This document shows positions 16,201-25,897 of a DNA stretch of 64,000 nt, piece by piece. The stretch comes from Planctomycetota bacterium (GTDB taxonomy: Bacteria; Planctomycetota; UBA1135; GCA-002686595). The stretch is from contig JAJDEU010000028.1 of assembly GCA_029259635.1 (NCBI GenBank), positions 80,973 to 144,972 of the forward strand, written 5' to 3'. Under the pieces are notes generated by a model. It was given only the letters and a program-made list of their open reading frames with translations, was not told the DNA's origin and searched no databases. Each line of letters begins with the position of its first letter. Position 1 is the first letter of the stretch. Position numbers and translations under genes: made by a program.

Positions 16201-17190
16201 CTAGACTTTCATCCCGAGGCTGAGACCGAGCTGTTCAAGCTTGGCCTTAATCTCCGTAAGGCTCGTCTTTCCGAGGTTCTTCAGGTTCATCACCTCAGCC
16301 TCGGGCAAGCGAACCAGATCCCGAAGAGTGCGAATGTTAGCACCGTCCAGGCAATTCCGCGCGCGCACGGACAGCTCAAGATCGGAGATCGGAACGTCGA
16401 GGCGCTTATCCGTTTGAGAATCCTGAAGGTTCTCGCTGTGGAAACCCGACTGCGCCGGGGATCCGACGACGAGCTCTTCATCCTTGCTCTCGCCGAACAA
16501 GACGAACGGATTGAGATGCTTGCGGTAGATCTTCGCGGCTTCGACCAGTGCCGTGTCGGGCGTGATGGTTCCGTCCGTCCAGACGTCGACGACCAGGCGA
16601 TCGTAGTTCGTGAACTTGCCGACGCGCGTCGCTTCGACGGCATAACGCACACGGTGAACAGGTGAGTAAATGGAATCAACCGGAATCGTTCCGAGAGCCT
16701 GAGACTCCGAAACGTTCTCCTCGGCCGGCACGTAGCCACGGCCTTTCTTGACGTCCATATCGACGTTGAACTCCCGATCGAGACTCAACGTGGCAATTTG
16801 CAGGTCCTTGTTGATGACCTCCGCGTCGCCCTCACAGATCACATCTGCGCCGGTCACAGCACCCTTGCCACTCTTGCGAATCGTGCAGGTGATTTTGTCC
16901 GTGCCCTGGTGCCGAATACGAAGTCGCTTGATGTTGAGAATGACATCGGTGACATCCTCGACCACGCCCTCGAGCGAAGCGAACTCATGATCCGCACCTT
17001 CAATGCGAACGGCCGTTACGGCGACTCCCTCGATGGAAGAGAGCAAGACCCGACGCAGACCGTTCCCAATGGTGTGGCCAAAACCACGCTCAAAGGGCTC
17101 CACGACGAATCGCCCGTACTCCCCGGTAAGGGACTCTTGATCGGCTTCCACCGAGCTCGGCAGTTCGAAATTACGCCAACGAATTCTCAT
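16201..17190 (-). CDS. rpoA: DNA-directed RNA polymerase subunit alpha
   Basis: 329 aa. The N-terminal dimerisation/assembly domain includes FVVEPFERGFGHTIGNGLRRVLLSS. A linker (about 230-250) and the C-terminal HhH domain (ELSVRARNCLDGANIRTLRDLV) that contacts UP elements and activators follow. The length is standard. It lies between rpsD (137 bp upstream) and rplQ in the classical alpha operon order. Confidence 0.97.
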   Translation of the reverse strand: MRIRWRNFELPSSVEADQESLTGEYGRFVVEPFERGFGHTIGNGLRRVLLSSIEGVAVTAVRIEGADHEFASLEGVVEDVTDVILNIKRLRIRHQGTDKITCTIRKSGKGAVTGADVICEGDAEVINKDLQIATLSLDREFNVDMDVKKGRGYVPAEENVSESQALGTIPVDSIYSPVHRVRYAVEATRVGKFTNYDRLVVDVWTDGTITPDTALVEAAKIYRKHLNPFVLFGESKDEELVVGSPAQSGFHSENLQDSQTDKRLDVPISDLELSVRARNCLDGANIRTLRDLVRLPEAEVMNLKNLGKTSLTEIKAKLEQLGLSLGMKV

Positions 17191-17327
17191 ATTCGGCTAC
17201 TTCCTAGCAGTTCGCTTCTGGATCGCACTACGCGTCTGTTTGTTCTCAAGACTGGACTTCCAGAGACTGATCTTCTCAACCGAGATCGGTGACGACCTCG
17301 GAATGCTTCCTCTAATAATCGGCTTGA

Positions 17328-17954
17328 TTACTTCGAGCAAAGCTCAATGACGAGCTGTTCCTGAACCGGGTGCGGCACGTGCTCACGGCGCGGAATCCCG
17401 ACCACGGTGGTCTTCATTTCGTCGCTCTTGACGTCGAGCCAGTCGGGGACTGTCTGCGACTTGTTCACTTCGATGGCCTCGGAAACCATCTTCTTGGTCT
17501 TCTCGCGTCCGCCGACAGAGACTTCGTCTCCGGCGCGCACACGGAATGAGGAGACGTCCACCTGACGGCCATTCACGGAGAAGTGTCCGTGGTTCACCAT
17601 TTGACGGGCGTGGTTGCGCGAGAGTGCAAAGCCCGAGGTCAGGACGACGTTGTCGAGACGGCGCTCCAGCAGCGAGAGCAGGTTCTCTCCGGTATTGCCC
17701 TTCATGCGCTCGGCGCTCTTGAAGTAGATCCGGAACTGACGCTCCATCACGCCGTAGATACGCTTGAGCTTCTGCTTCTCCCGCAGGTGAACACCATAAT
17801 CGGTGACCTTGATGCGTTTCTGAGCGTGAACTCCCGGCGGGTAGTCACGACGTGAGAGTGCGCATTTATCCGCGAAGCAGCGCTGCCCCTTGAGGAACAA
17901 CTTCATGCCCTCCCGGCGGCAGAGCTTGCATTTCTTATCGATTAATCGAGCCAT
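17328..17954 (-). CDS. rpsD: 30S ribosomal protein S4, zinc-binding (C+) form
   Basis: 208 aa. The N-terminus CKLCRREG...CFADKC provides four cysteines (9, 12, 26, 31) for a structural zinc. The S4 RNA-binding domain lies at about 95-155 (RRLDNVVLTSGFALSRNHARQMVNHGHF). It nucleates 16S assembly and in many bacteria represses the alpha operon. It is 19 bp downstream of rpsK. No C- paralog is in the window. Confidence 0.96.
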   Translation of the reverse strand: MARLIDKKCKLCRREGMKLFLKGQRCFADKCALSRRDYPPGVHAQKRIKVTDYGVHLREKQKLKRIYGVMERQFRIYFKSAERMKGNTGENLLSLLERRLDNVVLTSGFALSRNHARQMVNHGHFSVNGRQVDVSSFRVRAGDEVSVGGREKTKKMVSEAIEVNKSQTVPDWLDVKSDEMKTTVVGIPRREHVPHPVQEQLVIELCSK

Positions 17955-17972
17955 GTCTTTGTCTTTGGTCTC

Positions 17973-18353
17973 TTAGACCCGGCGACGCTTACGAGCGCGG
18001 CAACCGTTGTGCGGAAGGGGTGTAACGTCCTCGATGGAGACGACTTTGAGTCCTGCGGAAGCCAGCGCGCGGATCGCGGATTCGCGACCGGAGCCAGCGC
18101 CCTTGACGAGCACGCGAACCTCTTTGAGGCCGTGACGCATCGCCGCCGAAGCGGCACGATCCGCAGCGCGCTGCGCTGCGAAGGGAGTGCTCTTACGAGT
18201 GCCCTTGAATCCCATCGCACCAGCCGTCCCCCAGGAGAGCGTCTCGCCATCCGTGGTGGTAATCGTGACGTGCGTGTTGTTGAAGGTCGCCTTGACGTGA
18301 ACGATCCCCTTCGAGACGTTCCTGCGCGGCTTCTTTTTCGTGGTCTTAGCCAT
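17973..18353 (-). CDS. rpsK: 30S ribosomal protein S11
   Basis: 126 aa, starting [13 protein letters not shown]. It has the conserved [21 protein letters not shown] region and the C-terminal [18 protein letters not shown]. It lines the platform and mRNA exit site. The gap to rpsM is four bases. Confidence 0.97.
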   Translation of the reverse strand: MAKTTKKKPRRNVSKGIVHVKATFNNTHVTITTTDGETLSWGTAGAMGFKGTRKSTPFAAQRAADRAASAAMRHGLKEVRVLVKGAGSGRESAIRALASAGLKVVSIEDVTPLPHNGCRARKRRRV

Positions 18354-18357
18354 GATC

Positions 18358-18741
18358 CTACTTCATCCCTTTCACGGACTTCTTGCCGGCAACCGTCTTC
18401 TTCGGTCCCTTGCGAGAGCGCGCATTCGTTCGCGTGCGCTGCCCGCGAACCGGAAGGCCGCGCCGGTGGCGCATGCCGCGGTAGCAGCCAATGTCGCGCA
18501 GTCGAGCAATGGCGCCGGCAATCTGCCGACGCAAGTTACCCTCGACCGTGTACTCCTTCTGGAGGTGGGTAGCGAGAGTCGTAACTTGCTCTTCCGTCAA
18601 TTCGCCGGCCTTCATGCCCCGATCGAATTTCAGGGCATCGCAGACCTCAAGAGCACGGGTTCTTCCGATCCCGTACAGATAGGTCAGTGAGATTTCTAGT
18701 CGCTTATTCGAGGGAATATCGACACCGATTACGCGGGGCAT
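18358..18741 (-). CDS. rpsM: 30S ribosomal protein S13
   Basis: 127 aa, starting [26 protein letters not shown]. The HhH-like core and basic tail [23 protein letters not shown] reach the P-site tRNA. It forms intersubunit bridges. It is nine bases after rpmJ. Confidence 0.97.
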   Translation of the reverse strand: MPRVIGVDIPSNKRLEISLTYLYGIGRTRALEVCDALKFDRGMKAGELTEEQVTTLATHLQKEYTVEGNLRRQIAGAIARLRDIGCYRGMRHRRGLPVRGQRTRTNARSRKGPKKTVAGKKSVKGMK

Positions 18742-18750
18742 GTTGGGCTC

Positions 18751-18870
18751 CTACTTACCTTGACGCTGCTTGTGCCGGGGATCGGACTTGCAAATGACAC
18801 GCACAACACCGCGACGCTTAATGATCTTGCAGTGCATGCACATCCGACGGACGCTACTTCGAACTTTCAT
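18751..18870 (-). CDS. rpmJ: 50S ribosomal protein L36, zinc-binding form
   Basis: A 39-aa protein, [20 protein letters not shown] then [19 protein letters not shown]. The CCCH zinc ligands are Cys11, Cys14, Cys27 and His33. Its ATG overlaps the infA stop by four bases (ATGA at 18867-18870), so the pair is coupled. It is placed between infA and rpsM as in many bacteria. Confidence 0.95.
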   Translation of the reverse strand: MKVRSSVRRMCMHCKIIKRRGVVRVICKSDPRHKQRQGK

Positions 18871-19106
18871 TTTCCACCTCTTCGCCTGCGATCACCGCGG
18901 TAAACGATGCGACCCTTCGTCAAATCGTAGGGCGACATCTCCACCGTGATCTTGTCTCCTGGCAGGATTCGGATGTAGTGCATCCGCATCTTCCCGCTAA
19001 CGTGAGCCAGGATCAGGTGACCCGACTCAAGCCGAGCGCGGAATCGCGCATTCGGCAGTGCTTCTGTAACCACCGCTTCCACGGTGATGGGTTCTTCTTT
19101 AGCCAT
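18867..19106 (-). CDS. infA: Translation initiation factor IF-1
   Basis: 79 aa from the ATG at 19106 ([19 protein letters not shown]). The single OB-fold carries [29 protein letters not shown]. The open frame continues to 19127, but GGGAGAG sits eight bases before the ATG at 19106, which also overlaps the adk stop by one base (TGATG). It blocks the A site during initiation. A basic tail ([10 protein letters not shown]) extends past the usual end. Confidence 0.95.
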   Translation of the reverse strand: MAKEEPITVEAVVTEALPNARFRARLESGHLILAHVSGKMRMHYIRILPGDKITVEMSPYDLTKGRIVYRGDRRRRGGK

Positions 19107-19774
19107 CAGACGCTCTCCCGTTTCCATTCTTCGGGGAGGCCCTGAATCAGGCTTTGGAACACAGAGTCCGGACTCTGCATTCCATCGACGCGCGCAAGTA
19201 TGCCGCGCGAATGGTAGTAGTCCACCACCGGCGCCGTTTGTTCGTGATAAACCGCCAGGCGATCCTTCACGGTATCGGGAGCATCATCCTTGCGTTGGTA
19301 GAGCTCGCCGCTGCATTTGCTGCAGACACCCTCGGTTTCGGGGGGATCGAACTCGGTGTGCTGAATGTTGCCACAGGACCTGCAGAGCAGACGCCCCGCA
19401 ATGCGGTCGACGATCACCTCGTCGGGAACCTGGATATCGACGGCGTGAACAGAAGCGCCATTCAGACGCTCGGTCAAGGCCTCGGCCTGCACCACGGTGC
19501 GCGGGAAGCCGTCGAGGATATAGCCACTCTGGCAGTCCGGCTGCTGAACCCGGTCGAACAACATATCCAGGACGAGCTCGTCGGGGACCAGTTGCCCGGA
19601 CTCCATGAAGCCCTTGGCGCGCTTGCCGAGATCGGTGTCGTTCGAAATGTTCTCGCGGAAGAGATCGCCCGTGGAGATGTGAGCCAAACCGATGCTCTCG
19701 CTCACGCGGACGGCCTGGGTACCTTTGCCAGCGCCGGGGGCGCCCATAAAGATGGCGACTTTGGGGGCACTCAT
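19106..19774 (-). CDS. adk: Adenylate kinase, zinc-LID type
   Basis: 222 aa. The P-loop is [10 protein letters not shown] (11-20), the NMP-binding region is [11 protein letters not shown], and the long LID carries four zinc cysteines (CRSC...CSKC). The C-terminus contains [16 protein letters not shown]. It interconverts AMP, ADP and ATP. It overlaps secY at 19771-19774 and infA by one base, in the usual secY-adk-infA order. Confidence 0.95.
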   Translation of the reverse strand: MSAPKVAIFMGAPGAGKGTQAVRVSESIGLAHISTGDLFRENISNDTDLGKRAKGFMESGQLVPDELVLDMLFDRVQQPDCQSGYILDGFPRTVVQAEALTERLNGASVHAVDIQVPDEVIVDRIAGRLLCRSCGNIQHTEFDPPETEGVCSKCSGELYQRKDDAPDTVKDRLAVYHEQTAPVVDYYHSRGILARVDGMQSPDSVFQSLIQGLPEEWKRESV

Positions 19775-21144
19775 GATGCGCCACCTTTCGCCGAGCCCGA
19801 TCCGACCTTCGCCCAGCCGCCGCCTTTAGGCTCCGGGCCCTTCTTCTTGGGCTTGCCGCCGCCTCCGCCACCCGCTCCCCCATCGCCATAGTTGTGCATG
19901 ACGACTGTGGCGTTGATGCGCTCGACGAGGTCCATGGCAACACCGACGACGATGAGCACCGAGGTGCCGCCGAGGAAGTAAGCCAGGCGCCCCTGAAGAG
20001 CGGGGATATTTGCGGTAACGAAGTTCGGCAGCACCGCGATCAGGGCCAAGAATGCCGCGCCCGCGAGGGTGATGCGCTGGAGTGTGCCCTTCAGAAATTT
20101 CGCAGTCTGAGAGCCCGGGCGCATCCCGGGAACGAACGAGCCGTGCTCGCGGAGGTTATCTGCAATCTCGTCGGGTCGGAACATCAGGTTGTTCCAGACG
20201 AAACAGAAGACGAATACCAGACCGAGCTGCATCGTTACGTAGATGAAGCCGTCGGTGTCGTAGAGGATATTGTTGACCGAGTCCATGCCGATCATGCCGA
20301 AGACGGCCGTCGGGATGATGAACACTGCGGATGCGAAGATGATCGGCATCACGCCGGCCATATTGATCTTCAAGGGCAGGAAGTGCTTCTGTCCCCCGTA
20401 GACCCGTCGGCCTCGGTTCTGGCGCGCGTACTGAATCGGAATCCGGCGCTCGCCCTTTTGAATGTAGACCACGACGAGAACCGTTACGGCCCAGATCGCA
20501 CAGAGGGTCATGATCACGTTATACGGATCGTCGTGCTGGGTGATGACCGAGCCGAGGCTGGAAGGCATCGTCGAGATAATGCCCGCCATGATGATCAGCG
20601 AGGCTCCGTTCCCGATGCCGTGCTCGGTGATCAGCTCGCCGATCCACATCACGACTACCGCACCCGCCGTCATTCCCAGAATGACCACCGTCGCAAGACC
20701 GATCCCTGCACTGTAGCCCTCCGCGATGATCATCGGATCATTGGCGAAGACACCGAACCAGATGAAGAGCGCCTGCAGGAGAGCGATCGGAATGGTGACG
20801 AGTCGCGTCCACTGGTTGATCTTCTTTTGGCCGGAAGCGCCTTCTTTTTGAATCGCTTCGAGTTGCGGCGAGACCTTGCCGAGGACGGAAAAGATAATCG
20901 AGGCCGAGATGTACGGCATGATGCCGAGGGCGAACAAAGTCGTCTGCCCGAGAGCACCACCAGAGAATGCGGAGAGCAGACCGAACACGGTGCCGTTCTC
21001 ACTGGCTTTCAACAGGAACTCAGGGCTCATCCCGGGAATCGGGACCTGAAAACCAATCCTGTACGCGAGCAGAAGCCCCAGCGTATTCATCAGCTTCTGA
21101 CGTGCTGCCGGCACGCGAAACATCTGGATGAAAGTGTTCTCCAC
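19771..21144 (-). CDS. secY: Preprotein translocase subunit SecY
   Basis: 457 aa with ten membrane segments. The N-terminal plug region (FLLKASENGTVFGLLSAFSGG), the cytosolic loop YIQKGERRIPIQYARQ and the C-terminal RINATVVMHNY are all family hallmarks. An unusual Gly/Lys-rich cytosolic tail of about 35 residues follows, with a run of Gly and then KPKKKGPEPKGGG. It forms the protein-conducting channel with SecE, encoded at 46.1-46.5 kb. Its neighbours are rplO and adk. Confidence 0.96.
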   Translation of the reverse strand: MENTFIQMFRVPAARQKLMNTLGLLLAYRIGFQVPIPGMSPEFLLKASENGTVFGLLSAFSGGALGQTTLFALGIMPYISASIIFSVLGKVSPQLEAIQKEGASGQKKINQWTRLVTIPIALLQALFIWFGVFANDPMIIAEGYSAGIGLATVVILGMTAGAVVVMWIGELITEHGIGNGASLIIMAGIISTMPSSLGSVITQHDDPYNVIMTLCAIWAVTVLVVVYIQKGERRIPIQYARQNRGRRVYGGQKHFLPLKINMAGVMPIIFASAVFIIPTAVFGMIGMDSVNNILYDTDGFIYVTMQLGLVFVFCFVWNNLMFRPDEIADNLREHGSFVPGMRPGSQTAKFLKGTLQRITLAGAAFLALIAVLPNFVTANIPALQGRLAYFLGGTSVLIVVGVAMDLVERINATVVMHNYGDGGAGGGGGGKPKKKGPEPKGGGWAKVGSGSAKGGAS

Positions 21145-21153
21145 GAACTTGGC

Positions 21154-21642
21154 CTACTTCGCCCCTTCGGTGCCTTCAGAAGCAACGCCACCGCGATCGT
21201 CAAGCATGACGACGCTTCCACCGGCGGCCGTGATCTTTTCGATCGCGGACTTGGTGAACTTCTGCGCGCGAACCGTGAGCTTGCGCTCGAGGCTCCCGTT
21301 GCCGAGTACCTTGAACATCTTTGTATTCAGACTGACCAAGCCGCGGTCGAGAACCGCTTTGAGGTCCACCGTGTCGCCGTCGGCGAAGGCCGCGAGGCTC
21401 TCCACATTGATGACGGTGTAGTCCTTGCGGAACCTCGCGTTGGTGAAACCGCGCTTCGGAACACGACGGTAGATCGGCATCTGGCCGCCTTCGTAGCCGG
21501 GTCGGTTTGAGGAGCCTGAACGTGCACCCCAACCCTTGTGACCGCGACCACTGGTCTTGCCGCTACCACTACCCGTGCCGCGACCGATGCGCTTGCGAGC
21601 CTGGTACTTCTGGCCCTTCTTGCAAACTGTGAGGACGTCCAT
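21154..21642 (-). CDS. rplO: 50S ribosomal protein L15
   Basis: 162 aa. The N-terminal glycine/arginine-rich loop (RKRIGRGTGSGSGKTSGRGHKG) and globular C-terminal domain are typical. It is three bases after rpsE and ten before secY. rpmD (L30), often placed here, is absent between rpsE and rplO. Confidence 0.95.
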   Translation of the reverse strand: MDVLTVCKKGQKYQARKRIGRGTGSGSGKTSGRGHKGWGARSGSSNRPGYEGGQMPIYRRVPKRGFTNARFRKDYTVINVESLAAFADGDTVDLKAVLDRGLVSLNTKMFKVLGNGSLERKLTVRAQKFTKSAIEKITAAGGSVVMLDDRGGVASEGTEGAK

Positions 21643-21645
21643 GAT

Positions 21646-22155
21646 TTAGAGCTCCACTCCACGCAAGCTCGAAACTTGCTCGGGGGTACGAAGAGAGGCC
21701 AACGCGAGCAGCGTCGCCTTCACCACGTTGATGGATGTGGTCGAGCCATAGCACTTGGTCAGCACGTTGCGGATGCCAGCCATCTCGCAGACCGCGCGAA
21801 CCGGCGCTCCAGCCGTAATTCCCGTTCCTTCGGAGGCGGGGATCAATCGAACGCGAGCCCCGCAGAAAGTGGCCTCGACGTCGTGCGGGATCGAACCCGC
21901 AGCCGTCAGGTGCACGCGCATCAGGTGCTTGCGACCGTCCTTGTTGGCCTTCTCGATCGCGCCCGGTACTTGGCGCGCTTTCCCGAAGCCGTAACCGACG
22001 ATTCCGCCTCGGTTGCCGACGACCGACAAGCCCGAGAAGGAAAAGCGCCGACCACCCTTGGCCACTGCGGCACAACGATTGATCTTGAGCAGGACTTCGC
22101 TGAGTTCGTTGAGCTCGGCTACTTCTGCGTTATCGAGGTATTGAATTGCTTGCAT
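21646..22155 (-). CDS. rpsE: 30S ribosomal protein S5
   Basis: 169 aa. The dsRNA-binding-like N-terminal domain (INRCAAVAKGGRRFSFSGLSVVGN) and the C-terminal domain (VRLIPASEGTGITAGAPVRAVCEMAGI) are both present. It contributes to decoding accuracy. It lies 18 bp after rplR. Confidence 0.96.
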   Translation of the reverse strand: MQAIQYLDNAEVAELNELSEVLLKINRCAAVAKGGRRFSFSGLSVVGNRGGIVGYGFGKARQVPGAIEKANKDGRKHLMRVHLTAAGSIPHDVEATFCGARVRLIPASEGTGITAGAPVRAVCEMAGIRNVLTKCYGSTTSINVVKATLLALASLRTPEQVSSLRGVEL

Positions 22156-22173
22156 CGAAATCGCTCCGAGACC

Positions 22174-22542
22174 TTAAAACTTGAGCCCGGCCTCGCGGGC
22201 CGCATCGGCGAGCGCCTTTACGCGCCCCGTGTATTTGCAACCGCCGCGGTCGAAGACCACGCGTTCGACTCCGGCGTCGAGAGCTTTCTTCGCGATATCG
22301 GCACCGACCAGCTTGGCCTGCTCCGTCTTTGTCTTGCCACCGACGGAGGCTTGGCTGGCTTTGCCAACCGTGCCAGCGGCACAGAGAGCGCGACCGCCCT
22401 CGGCATCGACAACCTGGACAAACATGTGCTTCAGAGTTCGGTTGACCATGAGGCGGGGCAGAGTCGAACGCTCGCGAATCTTGGAGCGGATCGAGTTCTT
22501 GCGCCGCGAACGTTGGCGTTCGAGTTTGGTTTTGGCGTTCAT
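22174..22542 (-). CDS. rplR: 50S ribosomal protein L18
   Basis: 122 aa. A basic N-terminus (RQRSRRKNSIRSKIRE) precedes the 5S-rRNA-binding fold. The terminal FDRGGCKYTGRVKALADAAREAGLKF is the family signature. It lies 12 bp after rplF. Confidence 0.96.
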   Translation of the reverse strand: MNAKTKLERQRSRRKNSIRSKIRERSTLPRLMVNRTLKHMFVQVVDAEGGRALCAAGTVGKASQASVGGKTKTEQAKLVGADIAKKALDAGVERVVFDRGGCKYTGRVKALADAAREAGLKF

Positions 22543-22554
22543 GAGAGTGGCCTA

Positions 22555-23103
22555 CTAGCTACCGAAGCTCTTTCCGGCTTTCCTTCGCACGTACTCGCCT
22601 TCATAGCGAATGCCCTTGCCCTTATAGGGCTCCGGCGGACGTACTTTTCGAATGATGGCGGCGACTTGGCCAACCGCTTGATTGTCTGCGCCCTTGATGA
22701 CGATCACCGTCGGCTTAGGCGACTCGCAGGTAACGCCCTTGGGCATATCGATCTCTACCGGATGGCAAAAGCCGATGTTCAGAATGATCTTCTGGCCTTG
22801 AGCCTTTGCGTTCCAGCCGACGCCGATGATTTCGAGCGTCTTTTGGAAGCCGTCGGTGACACCGACGACCATGTTGTTGATCAAGGCTCTGGTCATGCCG
22901 AAGTAAGCCGAAGCCTCTTGAGCCGACCCGCTGCCATTGGGCGACACGACTGCTTGGTCCGCTTCGATTTTGAGATCGATCTCGGGGCGCAAAGTCAGCG
23001 AGAGCTCGCCATTCGGCCCTTTGACCGTGACTAGGCGATTGGCGCCCTGAGCGATAGTGACCCCACTCTTGATGGGGATCGGTTGTTTTCCAATTCGGGA
23101 CAT
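22555..23103 (-). CDS. rplF: 50S ribosomal protein L6
   Basis: 182 aa, starting MSRIGKQPIPIKSGV. Two L6 repeats are present, and the C-terminal PPEPYKGKGIRYEGEYVRRKAGKS contains the conserved L6 signature. It sits near the factor-binding site of the large subunit. It is 17 bp after rpsH. Confidence 0.97.
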   Translation of the reverse strand: MSRIGKQPIPIKSGVTIAQGANRLVTVKGPNGELSLTLRPEIDLKIEADQAVVSPNGSGSAQEASAYFGMTRALINNMVVGVTDGFQKTLEIIGVGWNAKAQGQKIILNIGFCHPVEIDMPKGVTCESPKPTVIVIKGADNQAVGQVAAIIRKVRPPEPYKGKGIRYEGEYVRRKAGKSFGS

Positions 23104-23120
23104 GGCTTAGCTGACCTTCC

Positions 23121-23516
23121 TTAGCAGACCTTGCAAAGGATCTCGCCACCCACGCCGAGTTCACGCGCGGTGCGATCCGAAACAACGCCTTGAGGCGTGG
23201 ACAAGATATGAATACCCAGGCCGCGAAGAACGGGCTTGAGCTCTTTCGCTCCGCGGTAGACGCGGCACCCGGGCTTGCTGACCCGGTCGATGGTTCGAAT
23301 GACTTGCTCGCCTTCCGGGCCGTACTTCAGCTGGAGAGTCAGAGCGCTCTTCGCGCCTTCTTGCTCCACTTCGTACGAACCGATGTAGCCCTCGAGCTTG
23401 AGAACTTCGGCGATGCGAACTTTGAGACGGGATGCCGGCATGGCCACACGCGACGCACCCACCGTATTGGCGTTGCGTATGCGGGTCAGCATGTCAGCGA
23501 TTGGATCGGTCATCAT
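23121..23516 (-). CDS. rpsH: 30S ribosomal protein S8
   Basis: 131 aa, starting MMTDPIADMLTRIRNANTVG. The C-terminal STPQGVVSDRTARELGVGGEILCKVC ends in the conserved GEILCxV. It is a primary 16S binder and, in E. coli, the spc operon repressor. It lies 14 bp after rpsN. Confidence 0.97.
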   Translation of the reverse strand: MMTDPIADMLTRIRNANTVGASRVAMPASRLKVRIAEVLKLEGYIGSYEVEQEGAKSALTLQLKYGPEGEQVIRTIDRVSKPGCRVYRGAKELKPVLRGLGIHILSTPQGVVSDRTARELGVGGEILCKVC

Positions 23517-23530
23517 GGCGGTTCAGTCCT

Positions 23531-23716
23531 CTACCAAGAGGCCTTTCGCATTCCCGGAATCTCGCCGCGCAGTGCACGCTCGCGAAGACAGATGCGGCAA
23601 ATACCAAACTTCTTGTAGACAGCGCGAGCGCGTCCACAGATCTGGCAACGAGTGTAAGCACGCGTGGAAAACTTCGGTTTCCTCTGCTGCTTCATGATCA
23701 AACAAGTCTTGGCCAT
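23531..23716 (-). CDS. rpsN: 30S ribosomal protein S14, type Z (zinc-binding)
   Basis: A 61-aa short S14 starting [16 protein letters not shown]. The zinc motif CQIC-x12-CRIC sits in the family sequence [16 protein letters not shown]. The true ATG is at 23716; the frame runs further upstream without coding resemblance. It lies between rplE and rpsH as expected. Confidence 0.96.
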   Translation of the reverse strand: MAKTCLIMKQQRKPKFSTRAYTRCQICGRARAVYKKFGICRICLRERALRGEIPGMRKASW

Positions 23717-23727
23717 ATCGAATCCTC

Positions 23728-24267
23728 TTAGCTGGCGAAGGGCATCCCGAGTTCCTTGAGCAAGAAGAAGCCTTGCTCGTCGGTCTCGGCGGTCGTCACG
23801 AAGGTGACGTCCATTCCTTGGGTGTATTCGACACGGTCGAAGTCGATTTCGGGGAACACGATCTGTTCGGTGAGGCCGAGCGAGTAGTTGCCGCGACCAT
23901 CGAGCTTGCTCTTCACACCGCGGAAGTCGCGGATACGAGGAAGGACGACGCTGATCAAACGATCCGCGAACTCCCACATGCGCTCGCGGCGAAGCGTCAC
24001 GGCGCAACCGATCGGCATTCCCTCGCGAAGCTTGAAGCCGGCGATCGAGTGCTTGGCCTTGCGAACCGTCGGTTGTTGACCGGCGATAATCGTCAAGTCG
24101 CGAAGAGCGGATTCGACGTGAGCCTTGTTCTCGACTGCACCCTTGCAGCCCATGTTGATCACGATCTTCTGCAGCTTCGGAACCGCATTGACGTTCTTGA
24201 TCTCGAAGGTCTCCATGAGCTTCGAGCTGATTTCACTTTTGTATTTTTCTAAGAGGCGGGGTGCCAT
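23728..24267 (-). CDS. rplE: 50S ribosomal protein L5
   Basis: 179 aa, starting [13 protein letters not shown]. The motifs [12 protein letters not shown] and [14 protein letters not shown] ([11 protein letters not shown]) are present. It binds 5S rRNA and contacts P-site tRNA. It follows rplX after one base. Confidence 0.97.
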   Translation of the reverse strand: MAPRLLEKYKSEISSKLMETFEIKNVNAVPKLQKIVINMGCKGAVENKAHVESALRDLTIIAGQQPTVRKAKHSIAGFKLREGMPIGCAVTLRRERMWEFADRLISVVLPRIRDFRGVKSKLDGRGNYSLGLTEQIVFPEIDFDRVEYTQGMDVTFVTTAETDEQGFFLLKELGMPFAS

Positions 24268-24268
24268 A

Positions 24269-24529
24269 TCAGGCCTCCGACTTTCGCTTGCGTGTGCCTT
24301 TGCCAGTCTCCGGGTCGACGAGCATCACATTGCTCGAGTGGATAGAGCATTCCTGCTGCACCCGCTCACCCTGAGGAGATTGCTGCGTGGGTTTCTTGTT
24401 CTTCCAACGCAGGTTGATCCCCTCGACGACAATTCGATTCGTCTTGTTGATGACTCGACGCACCTCACCGGTGCTGCCTTTGTCATTTCCCGCGATCACG
24501 ATCACCGTGTCGCCCGTACGTACTTTCAT
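24269..24529 (-). CDS. rplX: 50S ribosomal protein L24
   Basis: An 86-aa KOW protein. [21 protein letters not shown] is the KOW motif that starts 50S assembly. It shares one base with the rplN stop (24529), so the genes are coupled. The C-terminus is shorter than in E. coli. Confidence 0.95.
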   Translation of the reverse strand: MKVRTGDTVIVIAGNDKGSTGEVRRVINKTNRIVVEGINLRWKNKKPTQQSPQGERVQQECSIHSSNVMLVDPETGKGTRKRKSEA

Positions 24530-24897
24530 CAGACGACCTCCTGGGCGAGGGAGACGATCTTCATGAAGTTGCTCTCGCGCAATTCACGCGCGACCGCCCC
24601 GAAGATACGGGTCCCCTTCGGGTTGTTCTCCGTGTCGACAATCACCATCGCGTTGTGGTCGAAGCGAACATAAGAGCCGTCTTCGCGACGCGTATTGTGC
24701 CGGACTCGGACCACAACACCACGAACGATCGTTCCGGTCTTGACTTCTGAACCGGGGAGTGACTTTTGAACGGCACAGACGATCAGATCGCCCAAGCCGG
24801 CATAGCGCCGGTGCGTTCCGCCCAAAACCTTGATGCAGCGAGCTCGCTTGGCACCGGTGTTGTCGGCCACATCCAACATGGTTTGCATCTGAATCAT
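24529..24897 (-). CDS. rplN: 50S ribosomal protein L14
   Basis: 122 aa, starting [27 protein letters not shown], the strongly conserved L14 N-terminus. The C-terminus [19 protein letters not shown] is also diagnostic. It forms bridges to 16S rRNA. The start overlaps the rpsQ stop by four bases. Confidence 0.97.
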   Translation of the reverse strand: MIQMQTMLDVADNTGAKRARCIKVLGGTHRRYAGLGDLIVCAVQKSLPGSEVKTGTIVRGVVVRVRHNTRREDGSYVRFDHNAMVIVDTENNPKGTRIFGAVARELRESNFMKIVSLAQEVV

Positions 24898-25238
24898 TGG
24901 ACGTCCTCCAAGAGCGCAGCAACGTCACTGCCGGGTACGACCTTGTCGCTAATGCCGCCGGTGGACACCACGCTGGTCAAACGCCAACGCTTACGCTTCG
25001 AAAGCGGACGCGTGGAATCAATCTCCACGACATCCCCCGCCACAGCTTTGTTCTCGGCGTCATGCGCGAGAACCTTGGTGTGGCTTCGCACGAACTTGCC
25101 GTACTTGGGATGCTTGTAGGTTCGCTCCACTCGCACCGTAATGGTCTTATCCATCTTGGTGCTCGTGACGATGCCCTGAAGCTGTCGCCGGCTATTGCGA
25201 GCGCCGTCGCTGCTCTGATTGTCTGTTGTAGTCGTCAT
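24894..25238 (-). CDS. rpsQ: 30S ribosomal protein S17 with extended tails
   Basis: 114 aa, longer than the usual 80-90. The OB-fold core ([30 protein letters not shown]...[15 protein letters not shown]) is standard. A 20-residue Thr/Ser/Asn N-terminal extension and a C-terminal tail after RWRLTSVV are extra. The family start could be internal, but the ATG at 25238 is the first in frame, ten bases after rpmC. Confidence 0.93.
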   Translation of the reverse strand: MTTTTDNQSSDGARNSRRQLQGIVTSTKMDKTITVRVERTYKHPKYGKFVRSHTKVLAHDAENKAVAGDVVEIDSTRPLSKRKRWRLTSVVSTGGISDKVVPGSDVAALLEDVQ

Positions 25239-25247
25239 GATTCGTTC

Positions 25248-25472
25248 CTAGCGCGGCTCCTGCCCACGGACTCCGGTCTGCCTCTCGTGGAGGACCGTCG
25301 TGATTCGGGCGACCGAACGCCGCATTACTCGAACTTGAGCGGGGTTCGCCGACGTTTCAGTTGCGGCCTGAAAACGCAAATCGAAGAGTTCCTTCTTTAC
25401 GTTTTTCAGATCGAACTCTAGTTCGGCGTCCGTCTTGCTCCTGGCTTCCTCGATATTCATAGCAGAGCTCAA
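25248..25472 (-). CDS. rpmC: 50S ribosomal protein L29
   Basis: A 74-aa helical hairpin protein. The family core is [23 protein letters not shown] followed by [17 protein letters not shown]. It lines the polypeptide exit. It overlaps the rplP stop by four bases. Confidence 0.94.
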   Translation of the reverse strand: MSSAMNIEEARSKTDAELEFDLKNVKKELFDLRFQAATETSANPAQVRVMRRSVARITTVLHERQTGVRGQEPR

Positions 25473-25888
25473 GTCGTGGGAAGACGGCGGACCATCTTCA
25501 CCTTGATGGGCATTTTGTGAGCGACCCGCTTGAAGGCGAGCTTCGCTTTATCCTCGGAGATTCCCGCCAACTCAAACATGATGGTTCCCGGCTTGACGAC
25601 CGCGGCCCAGTAGTCCACGTCGCCCTTGCCCTTACCCATGCGAGTCTCGGCAGGCTTTGCTGAGATGGGCTTGTGCGGAAAGATCCGAATCCAGATCTTC
25701 GCGTTGCCCGCTGCGGCGCGGTTCGCGGCGACACGTCCCGCTTCAATTTGGCGGCCGGTAATCCAACCACCGTCCAGGGCCATCAGGCCGTAGTCACCAA
25801 AGGCCACCGTATTGCCTCGCTGAGCCGTACCTTTGATACGACCGCGATGCACTTTGCGGTACTTGGTTCGTTTGGGTAAGAGCGCCAT
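25469..25888 (-). CDS. rplP: 50S ribosomal protein L16
   Basis: 139 aa, starting [26 protein letters not shown]. It contains the conserved RKPVSAKP-like segment ([20 protein letters not shown]). It sits beside the A site. The start is nine bases after rpsC. Confidence 0.97.
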   Translation of the reverse strand: MALLPKRTKYRKVHRGRIKGTAQRGNTVAFGDYGLMALDGGWITGRQIEAGRVAANRAAAGNAKIWIRIFPHKPISAKPAETRMGKGKGDVDYWAAVVKPGTIMFELAGISEDKAKLAFKRVAHKMPIKVKMVRRLPTT

Positions 25889-25897
25889 GGCGGAGTC